From: Byssovorax sp.
GTDB lineage: Bacteria > Myxococcota_A > Polyangia > Polyangiales > Polyangiaceae
Length of the DNA: 64,000 nucleotides
Direction: 5' to 3'
Assembly (NCBI GenBank): GCA_025362495.1
Contig: JANYGI010000013.1
Location: 16,767 to 80,766, forward strand
Below, piece by piece: positions 53,332 through 61,964 of the stretch. The notes under the pieces were generated by a model, which worked only from the letters and a program-made list of their open reading frames with translations, searched no databases and was not told where the DNA came from. The position numbers and the translations under genes were made by a program. Numbering within the stretch: the first letter of the stretch is position 1; every line of letters begins with the position of its first letter.

Positions 53332-53880
53332 TCAGATCCCGAACGCCTCGTGCTGCAGGCGCGTCATCAGGTGGGTTGGATTGACCAGATCGTGGCGTCG
53401 CTGATAAGGCGGGTTGCTCCGCACCGTGAGGCCGCCGTGGCCCGTGCCCGCGTACAGCTCGAAGTGGAGCATGGACGAGCCGCTGTCGAGGCGGCCCACG
53501 TAGGCGATGATGTCGCCGCGCTTCACGTGCTGGCCGGCGCGGAGGCGAACGACCTTGTGCATGTTGATCTCGCCGTAGCGCACCGTCCCCACGCCGGGGT
53601 GGTGCACCTCGAGCGCGTTGGTTCCCGTGTAGAAGTAGTACGGCGCCTGGATGACGACGCCGTCGGCGATCGCGTGGATCGGGCGGCCCGGGGGCGCGAT
53701 GAGATCCACGCCGGCGTGCTTGCGCCCGTGGGGACGATGGGCGCCGAAGTAGCGGGCGCCGGTGCGAAAATCGGCGAGCGCGCGCTGATCGAAGGGGAAT
53801 CGCGCGTGCGTCGGCGTCGCCACCGGAGCAGCGGCAGAGGCGGAGTGGCCAGCTTCGTGCGCCAGATCAGCCGTCGTCAT
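53332..53880 (-). CDS. M23 (LytM-like) domain protein lacking catalytic His residues
   Basis: A 182-residue protein made almost entirely of an M23 peptidase fold: HAGVDL (zinc ligands His55 and Asp59), and LHFELY with His139 as third ligand. The two positions that hold catalytic His in LytM are altered: Glu104 in RYGEI where Tyr-x-His is usual, and Met137 in MLHFE where HLH is usual. No signal peptide. It lies 110 bases from the DUF2169 gene of the T6SS island (divergent), so it may be a T6SS cargo or helper binding peptidoglycan rather than a standard endopeptidase. Confidence 0.8.
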   Translation of the reverse strand: MTTADLAHEAGHSASAAAPVATPTHARFPFDQRALADFRTGARYFGAHRPHGRKHAGVDLIAPPGRPIHAIADGVVIQAPYYFYTGTNALEVHHPGVGTVRYGEINMHKVVRLRAGQHVKRGDIIAYVGRLDSGSSMLHFELYAGTGHGGLTVRSNPPYQRRHDLVNPTHLMTRLQHEAFGI

Positions 53881-53990
53881 GGAGCGAGACTAGGGCACGA
53901 CGGGCCCGGCAGGAACCGTCGTCGTGCGTCCACCCGACGAAAAGAGCGAGGTGAGGTCGGCGCGATCCTGGACTACATTCGGCGGAGCTC

Positions 53991-55991
53991 ATGGACGTCG
54001 TCTCCACTTGCCCTCTCCGCGTCGCCTCGGTCGAGTGGCAGCCCCGCCCAGGCGTCTTCATGCTCACGGTGGTCTGCAAGGCGACGCTGGCGCTGCTCCC
54101 GGGCGCGTCGGTGCTCGCCGGCGATCAGGATCCGCCGAACGAGACCGACGATCACTGGAACGACGACGAGGGGCGGAGCCTGTACGCGGCGAGCGATCTG
54201 GTCCCCTTCAAGCAAGGCGCGGACGTGTTCCTCGTGGGCCACGCCTACGCGCCCGGGAAGGCGCCCGTGGCGTCGTTGACGGCGCGGCTCGCGGTAGGCG
54301 AGCTCGACAAGGCCATCGAGGTGCACGCCGACCGCGCGTGGACCGCGCACGGCGACGTCCGCGAAGGGGCGCCGTTCACGAAGATGCCGCTGCGCTACGA
54401 GCGCGCCGGCGGCGGCCCGGAGACTTCGAATCCCGTGGGGGTGCGGGCGGACGCGCGCCCCGACGTGCACGGGCACGTGACGATACCCAATCTGCAGCCC
54501 GAAGGATTCCAGCTGTCCCGGCCGGGAGACGCGGTGCCGCCGATCGGTTTCGGACCAATCGCGCTCGGCTGGCCGGGAAGAGCCGACAGGCCGCGTCGCG
54601 ATCCGGGCGGGTGGGATCCGCGAAGGTGGAACGAGCAGCCTTTGCCGGCCGATGTCGAGGCACGGTTGTTCAACGCCGCTCCCCTCGATCAGCAGGTGGC
54701 CCGGATCCGGAGCGACGCGTCGATCGTCCTTCAGAACCTGCACGTGGACCACGCGCGCTTCGTGACGCGCTTGCCCGGAACGGCGCCTCGCGCGGTGATC
54801 GAGCGCGCGGGAGCGCCCCCGCAGGAGGTCGAGCTGCGCTGTGACACCCTGTGCATCGACACCGATCGACGGGTGTGCACGCTGGTGTGGCGAGGGCAGG
54901 TGGCGCTGGCGCGGGCGAACGAGCCCGGGCGAGTGACCATCACCGACGACGGTGGCGAGCGCGACGACGCGATCACGTCGGCCGCGGAAGAGTCAGAGAC
55001 GCACGCGGATCAGGACGAGATCGAGACCACCCTCGCGCTCGGAGGCGACGCCGCCGCGGAGATCCTGCCATTCGTGGGCAGATTGATGCTGGGAGGGCGG
55101 CTATCGTCCGGGGACAGCGCGGCTGTCGTCGCCGCGTCGTCACCGCGCCCGCCGCCGTGGGACATCGAGGATGCAGGCACCTTCGACGATCCGCTGGGGC
55201 GCACGCAGGCCCCTCGGGCGCTGCCCTTCAGCTCCGCTTCGTCACGATCGGCGCTGCCTTTCGTCCCCGCGGCGCCCGCCGCGCCGGCTCCGATCGAGCG
55301 GCCGCAGGCCTCCTGGATCCCCGCGGCGATGCCGTTCACGCCGGTGTCACCGTACCTCGCGGCGCCGCTCGCACGAGCCATCGAGCCGGGCTTGCCGCCG
55401 ACGCCTCAGGGCGAAGCGCTCCCGCCGGCGATGCTCGGTCCGCTGGCGACCGTCGCCATGCCCGTGGCCCCGGTGGTCCCCGAGAATGCGCTCGAAATCG
55501 CGCCGAGCGTGCCTGTCGTGCCTGTCGTGCCGGTCGCCGCCGTCACTGCCGAGCCCGCCGCGCTGCCGCTCGACGCGTTTCCGCTGGCACGCTGCGCCGC
55601 GATCGCCGCCGCGCTCGCCCATCGCCCGCCCGATCGCGCGCAGATCCTGGAGCGACACGAGCTCTCGCCCGCGCTCTGGGCCGCGCTCGACGAGCACTGG
55701 ACAGCAGCGCTCCGCGCCGAGGTCGATCGCGGCAAGACAGCGCTGCTCGCTGCGTACGATGCGGCCTACATGGCCGAGCTCGAGCGGCTGCGCGGGCCGA
55801 TCCTGGTGGAAGAGTATGCCAGTCTGCTGGTCGCCGCCGAGCGCGGGCAGAGCGATCGCGCGCTCGCCGATCTGGATCTGCCGCGCGGCGCGCTGCTGCG
55901 CGTGAAGCGAGTGTGGCTGGTCAAATGCGCGGAAGACCTCGCTCTCGGGGCGAGCGTGCGCGGGGCCGTGGAAGACGCCCGCGACGCCTGA
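53991..55991 (+). CDS. DUF2169 T6SS accessory protein with long variable tail
   Basis: A 666-residue protein. The N-terminal 320 residues form a DUF2169 domain (FMLTVVCKATLAL, DVFLVGHAYAPG, FGPIALGWPGR), the family that acts as adaptor for VgrG/PAAR-linked effectors in type VI secretion. After residue 330 the sequence becomes a Pro/Ala-rich unstructured region with Val-Pro repeats, then a C-terminal helical domain (about 525-660). No signal or TM segment. Placed opposite VgrG and its candidate immunity gene; it probably helps load one of the cargos encoded here. Confidence 0.85.
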   Translation: MDVVSTCPLRVASVEWQPRPGVFMLTVVCKATLALLPGASVLAGDQDPPNETDDHWNDDEGRSLYAASDLVPFKQGADVFLVGHAYAPGKAPVASLTARLAVGELDKAIEVHADRAWTAHGDVREGAPFTKMPLRYERAGGGPETSNPVGVRADARPDVHGHVTIPNLQPEGFQLSRPGDAVPPIGFGPIALGWPGRADRPRRDPGGWDPRRWNEQPLPADVEARLFNAAPLDQQVARIRSDASIVLQNLHVDHARFVTRLPGTAPRAVIERAGAPPQEVELRCDTLCIDTDRRVCTLVWRGQVALARANEPGRVTITDDGGERDDAITSAAEESETHADQDEIETTLALGGDAAAEILPFVGRLMLGGRLSSGDSAAVVAASSPRPPPWDIEDAGTFDDPLGRTQAPRALPFSSASSRSALPFVPAAPAAPAPIERPQASWIPAAMPFTPVSPYLAAPLARAIEPGLPPTPQGEALPPAMLGPLATVAMPVAPVVPENALEIAPSVPVVPVVPVAAVTAEPAALPLDAFPLARCAAIAAALAHRPPDRAQILERHELSPALWAALDEHWTAALRAEVDRGKTALLAAYDAAYMAELERLRGPILVEEYASLLVAAERGQSDRALADLDLPRGALLRVKRVWLVKCAEDLALGASVRGAVEDARDA

Positions 55992-56015
55992 GCCCGCTAT
56001 CGACAGGGCCTCTCG

Positions 56016-56567
56016 TCAGCCGCCCTTCTTCGTGCCGTCGAGGATCACCGTGGTCAGGCACTCGCGCCCTCCCCGCTCGAAGCCGAAGCGCATCGCACCC
56101 CAGGGCAGGTGATACACCAGGTACATCGGCGCGGTGGCCGGCTCGCGCGGCGACGGGAACGACGGCTCGGCCTTGTCGCCGAAGTGGGCTTTGACTTCGC
56201 TCTCTGCGATGCACGACGTCGTCGGGAGCGTGAGGATCAAGAGGCCGTCGTCGGCCGTGGCCCCGGCCTTGGGGACGCGCAGCTCGGTTTCGCGGACGTG
56301 CGCGTGGGCGTCGTCGTGGGCCGTGTAGATCGTGAAGTACGCGTTCGGCTGGCTCGACGCGGGCTGGAGCGGCTGGCGGGTGATCGCGGCGACCCCGTCG
56401 GCCCGGAACGGCCGGGCGGCGGCGAGATCCTGGACCATCTTGAACACTTCATCGTTGAACGGCATGGAAACTCTTCCTCTCTCGGGAAGCCTCTGACTCT
56501 GGCCACACCCCATCACCCCGGCGAGGATGACAGAGAGGGTCGCGGCGGCTCGCTCGAAGCGCGTCAC
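56016..56567 (-). CDS. Lipoprotein, candidate immunity to the VgrG metallopeptidase
   Basis: A 183-residue lipoprotein starting at a GTG (56565-56567) that overlaps the VgrG stop by four bases (GTGA). This start yields a signal ending AGVMGC; a simple annotation would take the ATG at 56465 and miss it. The mature part is of unknown family, with strands such as PNAYFTIYTAHDD and a hydrophobic YLVYHLPWGAMRFGF. Its coupling to a VgrG with a C-terminal metallopeptidase-like domain, and its periplasmic address, make an immunity role likely. Inference only. Confidence 0.7.
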   Translation of the reverse strand: MTRFERAAATLSVILAGVMGCGQSQRLPERGRVSMPFNDEVFKMVQDLAAARPFRADGVAAITRQPLQPASSQPNAYFTIYTAHDDAHAHVRETELRVPKAGATADDGLLILTLPTTSCIAESEVKAHFGDKAEPSFPSPREPATAPMYLVYHLPWGAMRFGFERGGRECLTTVILDGTKKGG

Positions 56568-59221
56568 GGGTGGGTCTTGTCCCAGTAATCCTTGTAACCC
56601 TTCGAGTAGTAATCGTAGTACGTGGAGCTCGGATCGGTGCTCGGGTGCTCGCCGGTCGCGAAGATGTTCCCGATGTCCTGCCGGGCCTGGTCGCGATCGC
56701 TGTAGTTGGGGTACTTCTCGTAGACCCCCTCGTACTGGGCCGACTGCGCCCCCGCGATCCCGATGTCCGGCCCGCCGTTGCCCTGGATCTCGTGGCGGAT
56801 CTGGGCGTTGGTCATCGTGGCCTCGCCCTCGTCCTTCAGCGCGCTGTTGGTGTTGGCGTTGACGTACTGGTCCTTCGTCAACCCGTCCGGCTGAACGTAA
56901 GCGTCGGGCGTGTACTTGGCGTGACCCGACTCGTGCGCGATCGACTGCACGACCTCGTTCGCGTTCCCCTTCTGGTTCGGATCGACGACGATCTCCTTCT
57001 TGCTCCGATCGGCGAAGGTGCCCTTGCCGGGCGTGCCGTACTTGACCGTCCAGCCGTCCTTGGTCAGCTCGCGGAGGTTCTTCGAGAGCGTCGGGGACCT
57101 GGCGATGAGCGCGTCGATCTCCGGGCTCAGGCCAGTCACGAACGGGCCGTCGCCGACGAGCACGGTGGTGGCGCCCTTCAAGATCACGCCACCGACCGGA
57201 TCCATGACGCGCGCCGACGGGAACCCAGGGCCGTTGATGATCACGTTCGGTCCGCCGTCGATCTTCACCGCTCCACCCTTGGCGGCGACGGCGACGTCGA
57301 GGTCGGCGAGCACCAAGATGTGCTTGGCGCTGAGGGTGATGGTGTCGCCTTCGAGGGTGATCGACGCGCCGCCCGGGGTGGAGAGCGTGATCTTGTCGTG
57401 CTTCATGTGATGCCCGGTGTGGGCGCCGCCGCCGTCGCCCGGAGGCGCGATCTCCAGCTTGAACGACGTCCCCGCGAGCGTGGCGTCGGCGTGGCCGATG
57501 TGGGTCGTACGGTTGTTGCCGACGGTGATCGTGCGGTTGAGCCCGGTGGTCTCGCTCTCGTTGCCGACGACGCTCTTGGTGAGGTTCTTCCCGACGGTGA
57601 TCGACTCGTTGCGCTTCACGTAGCGGGTGCGATCGCGCAGCACCGACTCGTGCTTGTCGTTCTTGACGAGCGCGTGCATGTCCTTCTCGGCCTGCATGCG
57701 GAGCAATTCGCTCCCGCCCGCGTCCTCGAACATCATCTCGTTGTAGCCGCCGGTGTTGCCGGTGGAGTTGCTGCGCATGCCGCTCTGGGTCTTGTTGGCG
57801 GGCAGCTTGTACGGCGTCTTTTGCAGGTTGGTGTAGACGCGACCGGTGATGACCGGCCGGTCGGGATCGCCGCCGAGGAAGTCGACCAGGACCTCTTGTC
57901 CGATGCGCGGGAGGTTGGTGCCGCCGTAGCCGGCGCCGCCCCAGGGCTGGCTCACATGGATCCAGCACGAGCTGTTGTCGTCCATCTGGCTCTCGCGATC
58001 CCAGTGGAAATGGACGCGCACCCGGCCGAACTCGTCGGTGTGGATCTCCTCGCCCGCGGGGCCCACGACGGTGGCGCTCTCCACGCCGCTCGCGACGGGC
58101 TTCGGTGTATCCATCGGTGGCCGGAACGGCGACGCAGCGTCGCGCGCCTCGCAGCTGTGGGCCCACTCGCCGTCGCTGGTGCCGCGCAGGATCGACTCGG
58201 TCACGAGGAAGTGCTTGCCTTCGCCGAGATCGCTGCGCGGGTGATCGGTCATGCTCATGACCGTGCCGGCCTGCACGTCGATGCAGTTGGTCTCGAAGCT
58301 CAGCGGCCGGGCCTCGCCGCGCCGGGCGTGGAGCCGCTGCTGCGCGAGATCGTTCCCCTTGGCCTCGTTCGTCCGGTACTTGCCCTTGTCGTCGGCCACG
58401 GGCGAGGCGTCGTCCTTGTCGCCCTCGAAGAGGAACGCGCCCGGCGTGTAGTGGAACTGCTCGAGCTGGACTTCGACGCCGACGTTGTCGTGGCCGGTGG
58501 CGGTGCCGCGCAGGTTGTACGAAGGCGGCCGCCGGTAGTCGTGGTCGCGCATCGTGTACTTGCCAGGGCGCACCGCGCGCCCGATGCGCACGCCCGTCAC
58601 CCAGTCGCTGTCGGCGTTGCCGGGCGACTCGGCGAAACGCAGCGCGACCGCACGCGGCTCGCTCTTCTGCGGCGCGTCGGTGAGCACCATCTTCGTCGGC
58701 GCCTCGTCGCCCTCGAAGTGATACGAAATGCCCGCGTCTTCCAGCATGCGACCGATGAAGGCGAAGTCGGTCTCGGCGTACTGGACGCGGTACTTCCGCT
58801 TCTTGTGCGTCTCGGTGAGGCGATCCACGAAGTCGACGCCCCACTCGCCGAGCAGCTTCTTCACCATGTCGGGCTCGCTCATCCGCTGGAACATGCGGTG
58901 GTTGCGCCGGTGGGTCGTCAGCCACAGCTTCGGGACGATCTCGAGGTGGTACGTGGAGAGCCCCGACGCCTCCACCTCGAGCTGGCTCATCCGGCTGGCG
59001 ACGCCGGCGAAGCAGCGGCTCTTCCCGCTGCGCCCGTGGATGACGAAGCTCGCGTCCTGCCCGGCCACCGCCTCGAAGTCGATATCCGCGCTGTCGCTGA
59101 CGACCGTGAGGTTCACCGAGAAGAGCGTGGACATGCCCTCCTGCACCTCGAAGCTGCGCACGTCCAGCATGTCGCCGGAGGCGATCGTCGCGCGGAGGCG
59201 CGTGGAGCTCTCGCTTGCCAT
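56564..59221 (-). CDS. vgrG: Evolved VgrG with C-terminal HExxH metallopeptidase-like domain
   Basis: An 885-residue T6SS spike protein. The gp27-like front (about 1-370), the gp5 OB-fold (DEFGRVRVHFHWDRE, GYGGTNLPRIGQEVLVDFLGGDPDRP) and the beta-helix with Gly/Asn repeats and DUF2345-type strands (LSTPGGASITLEGDTITLSAK) are intact. From about residue 700 a new domain follows: VDPNQKG..., then AHESGHAKY with HESGH at 763-767, a zinc-peptidase HExxH site, and downstream DEGEAT and RHEIQG as candidate third ligand. Most VgrGs end at the beta-helix, so this is a specialised effector spike. P. aeruginosa VgrG2b has a comparable plan, but with no close resemblance visible. Confidence 0.9.
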   Translation of the reverse strand: MASESSTRLRATIASGDMLDVRSFEVQEGMSTLFSVNLTVVSDSADIDFEAVAGQDASFVIHGRSGKSRCFAGVASRMSQLEVEASGLSTYHLEIVPKLWLTTHRRNHRMFQRMSEPDMVKKLLGEWGVDFVDRLTETHKKRKYRVQYAETDFAFIGRMLEDAGISYHFEGDEAPTKMVLTDAPQKSEPRAVALRFAESPGNADSDWVTGVRIGRAVRPGKYTMRDHDYRRPPSYNLRGTATGHDNVGVEVQLEQFHYTPGAFLFEGDKDDASPVADDKGKYRTNEAKGNDLAQQRLHARRGEARPLSFETNCIDVQAGTVMSMTDHPRSDLGEGKHFLVTESILRGTSDGEWAHSCEARDAASPFRPPMDTPKPVASGVESATVVGPAGEEIHTDEFGRVRVHFHWDRESQMDDNSSCWIHVSQPWGGAGYGGTNLPRIGQEVLVDFLGGDPDRPVITGRVYTNLQKTPYKLPANKTQSGMRSNSTGNTGGYNEMMFEDAGGSELLRMQAEKDMHALVKNDKHESVLRDRTRYVKRNESITVGKNLTKSVVGNESETTGLNRTITVGNNRTTHIGHADATLAGTSFKLEIAPPGDGGGAHTGHHMKHDKITLSTPGGASITLEGDTITLSAKHILVLADLDVAVAAKGGAVKIDGGPNVIINGPGFPSARVMDPVGGVILKGATTVLVGDGPFVTGLSPEIDALIARSPTLSKNLRELTKDGWTVKYGTPGKGTFADRSKKEIVVDPNQKGNANEVVQSIAHESGHAKYTPDAYVQPDGLTKDQYVNANTNSALKDEGEATMTNAQIRHEIQGNGGPDIGIAGAQSAQYEGVYEKYPNYSDRDQARQDIGNIFATGEHPSTDPSSTYYDYYSKGYKDYWDKTHP

Positions 59222-59325
59222 GAGGGGAGCCTATCCGTTCTTTCCCGGCGACGACAGCGCGACCACGAGCCGAGCGGAAAGCGTGGTCCGCGGCGCCGGG
59301 GCAGGGCTCGAATCTCGCAAGCGAG

Positions 59326-61929
59326 CTACCAGCTCGCCTCGCCGCTCCGCCGGAGCAGGTAACTCGCGACCTTCCCCTCGATCGTCATCGACGTCTCGTC
59401 CGACGCAAACGTCTCCGACAGGGCCAGCTTGCCGTCATCGCGGCGCAGATACCCTTGCTCCAGGAACGTGGCAAAAGCGTTCTCCAGCGGGGGCCGACTC
59501 ACCGCCTCGCTCCGCTCGATCTCGCCCCCGAGGAACATCTGCTCTCCGACGCGCAGCGCCCGCGCGACCAGGTCTTTCTCTGGCAGCGAACCCTTCGTCA
59601 ATACACGCGTCGTGCGCGCCGCGATCCGGTAGCTCTCGACGAAATTCCGCACCAGCGCCGCGTAGAACGTGATCCACCCGCGCCCGTCGAGCCCGTCGTG
59701 GCCGGCGCCGAGCGACACCGTATCTCCCGCCTCCGCGAGCTCGCCCGTGGTGATCATGTCGGCCAGGGTGTCGTCGAAGATCTGATCGAACGAGGCGTCG
59801 GCGCGGAACATGAACTCCAGCTTGAAGAGCCGTGAGAGCGATTGCACCCGTTCGCGCAGCGCGGCGCGCGGCGAGGGCGGGCCGGGCGGCGCGAGGAGCG
59901 CTGTCGCCACGAGGGCGCGATCGACGAACAGATGAAGGATGATGTTCTTCGAGATGTCGAGGAGCAGCCGCTGGTCGTCGGGCACCGTGTAGATGACGTC
60001 GTCGCCGGTGTAGATCTCGGCTCGTTTTCGAGCCTTTCCGGTGAGCGTGTCGCCGGGGACGTGCTGCCGCACCAGGCCTCCGCGCACGTAGAGGAGCGCG
60101 GCCTCGCGCACGGCGGCCTCGCGCAGCTCGCCGCTCGATCCGCGGGTGAGCGACGGTGTGGTGCGCGCGCCCTGGCGTCGGACGAGCCGCACCAGGCGGG
60201 CGCAGTGGTCCACGAGCTCGGTGTGCGGGAGCCCGCGGCGGCCGTGGCAGAGCAGCGCCATCGCCACGAGCGAGCCCGGCGTGACGGCCGTGACGCGGTT
60301 GATCTCGCTCATCACTTGATGGGCGAGGCGAGTCACCAGGCCGCGTCGCTTGGCGGGAGTGACGGTGTCGCCGGTGATACCGAGCTTGGCGCGCAGCTCG
60401 TCGAGCTGGAGGACCTGGCCGAACTGCACGTTGGCGCGGCCGTATTTCTCGCGCAGGACCTCGCCCAGCTTGAGCAGCGCCGCGGCGTCCTCGGCGCGCT
60501 TTTGCCCGCCGGAGAGCTCGCGCGCGTACACGCCCTCTTCCATCATCCGCTCGTAACCGATGCTCACCGGCACGAACGAGATGGTGCGCCCCGAGAGGCC
60601 GAGCGCCGAGTCGACCACCATGTTGAGCAACCCGAGCTTGGGCGGGAGGAGCTTGCCCGTCCGCGATCGCCCGCCTTCGAGGAAGAACTCCAGCGTGTGG
60701 CCGTCGCGGAGCAGCCGGCGAATGTAGGCGTCGACGACGGCGGCATAGAGCCTGTCGCCCTTGAAGCTGCGGCGGATGAAGAACGCGCCGGCCCGGCGGA
60801 ACAGCGGCCCTACCGGGAAGAAGGCCAGGTTGTCGCCGGCGGCGATGATCGGGATCATCAGCCCGTTCTTGCGGAGCACGAACGAGAGCAGCAGGTAGTC
60901 GACGTGGCTCTTGTGGCTGGGCAAGAGCACGAGGGTGCCTTTGCGCGCCGCCTCGCGCACCCGGTCGATACCGTCGCTGTCGACGTCGATCCCCGCATAA
61001 ACGTGATCGACGAGCGCGTCGCCGACCAGCTCGAGGCCCTTCAGCGTGCCAGTGTCGGGCGTGGTCTCCAGCTCGCGCAGCATGTCGCGGGCCTTCTCTT
61101 CGAGGACGCGCCGCGCCTCGTCGCTCGGGCCGGCGAGATCGCGGAGGATGGTTTGCAGCTTGGGGCTCTTCAGCACCTCTTCGCGGACGCGATCGGCCGG
61201 CTTCTGCGCCGGTCCGAGCACGGCGCGCCGCTCGCGCTCGACCTTGCGGAGCAGCGAGTAAGTGAGTCGCCGGCACACCACGGCGTCGTCGCCGCCGTCT
61301 TCCTGGGCGAGGAGCTCGCGGAGCGAGAAGGGCTGTCCCGCGCGGAGGACACAGTTCCTGTAATTGAGCAGGAGCTGTCCCGCGGCGCGGAGCTCGCCCG
61401 GAAAATCGGCCGAGCCAAACAGGGTATCGACGACCGAGAAGCCGAGCCGCTCCGGGCGCTGCGTCCACACCAGCGTCTCCGGGACCATCATGATCTCGCG
61501 GTCCGTTTGTCGCTGCGTCTCGATCAGGACGCGGAGCAGATCGCCTTCCTCGTTGCGGCCGCGGTGGGTGCCGCTCAGGCTCGGGATCACGCTCGGGTGA
61601 CGCTTCATGAAGAGCACGGCCGACTCGCCCGAGGCCAGCGTCTCGCGCAGGCGGAGCGCGGGAGTCCGCCAGAACCGGGGCGGCCCGAGCCACGCGCCGA
61701 GCTCGTTGGCGAACCCCACGCGCGGCAGGCCGAACCGCTTCATCAGGTGGTCGAGCGCGAGCAGATCGAGCATCGACACGTTACGCACGACATGAACGAC
61801 GGCGCCGCGCTTCGCCGCCGCGCGCACCGTCTCGGCCCAGGCGTCGTCGACGCGGATCTTCTCGAACAGGGGAGCATAGGCCCGCGAGAGGACCCAGGCA
61901 GGCTCGTGCGGACCGGAGAGGAGAGGCAT
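59326..61929 (-). CDS. plsB: Glycerol-3-phosphate acyltransferase (PlsB)
   Basis: An 867-residue acyltransferase matching PlsB in length and motifs: PSHKSHVDY (the HxxxxD catalytic motif, about residue 338), FPVGPLFRRAGAFFIRR (motif II) and FFLEGGRSRTGKLLPPKLG (motif III), followed by FVPVSIGY. It catalyses the first acylation of sn-glycerol 3-phosphate in phospholipid synthesis at the inner membrane. Lies 104 bases from VgrG with no apparent functional link. The C-terminal third (beyond about 620) is family-typical. Confidence 0.92.
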   Translation of the reverse strand: MPLLSGPHEPAWVLSRAYAPLFEKIRVDDAWAETVRAAAKRGAVVHVVRNVSMLDLLALDHLMKRFGLPRVGFANELGAWLGPPRFWRTPALRLRETLASGESAVLFMKRHPSVIPSLSGTHRGRNEEGDLLRVLIETQRQTDREIMMVPETLVWTQRPERLGFSVVDTLFGSADFPGELRAAGQLLLNYRNCVLRAGQPFSLRELLAQEDGGDDAVVCRRLTYSLLRKVERERRAVLGPAQKPADRVREEVLKSPKLQTILRDLAGPSDEARRVLEEKARDMLRELETTPDTGTLKGLELVGDALVDHVYAGIDVDSDGIDRVREAARKGTLVLLPSHKSHVDYLLLSFVLRKNGLMIPIIAAGDNLAFFPVGPLFRRAGAFFIRRSFKGDRLYAAVVDAYIRRLLRDGHTLEFFLEGGRSRTGKLLPPKLGLLNMVVDSALGLSGRTISFVPVSIGYERMMEEGVYARELSGGQKRAEDAAALLKLGEVLREKYGRANVQFGQVLQLDELRAKLGITGDTVTPAKRRGLVTRLAHQVMSEINRVTAVTPGSLVAMALLCHGRRGLPHTELVDHCARLVRLVRRQGARTTPSLTRGSSGELREAAVREAALLYVRGGLVRQHVPGDTLTGKARKRAEIYTGDDVIYTVPDDQRLLLDISKNIILHLFVDRALVATALLAPPGPPSPRAALRERVQSLSRLFKLEFMFRADASFDQIFDDTLADMITTGELAEAGDTVSLGAGHDGLDGRGWITFYAALVRNFVESYRIAARTTRVLTKGSLPEKDLVARALRVGEQMFLGGEIERSEAVSRPPLENAFATFLEQGYLRRDDGKLALSETFASDETSMTIEGKVASYLLRRSGEASW

Positions 61930-61964
61930 GGTATCGGCGAAGCTCTCTCGACGGGTTCAGTGGA

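Noticed and set aside
55495..55545. Short direct repeats in the DUF2169 gene
   Set aside because: They encode Val-Pro repeats of a disordered linker; ordinary low complexity.
56016..56465. Start of the small gene downstream of vgrG at the ATG 56465
   Set aside because: The in-frame GTG at 56567 gives a proper lipoprotein signal and a four-base overlap with vgrG, so it is preferred.
56570..59362. 930-codon plus-strand frame opposite vgrG
   Set aside because: Antisense shadow; VgrG motifs on the minus strand are continuous and complete.
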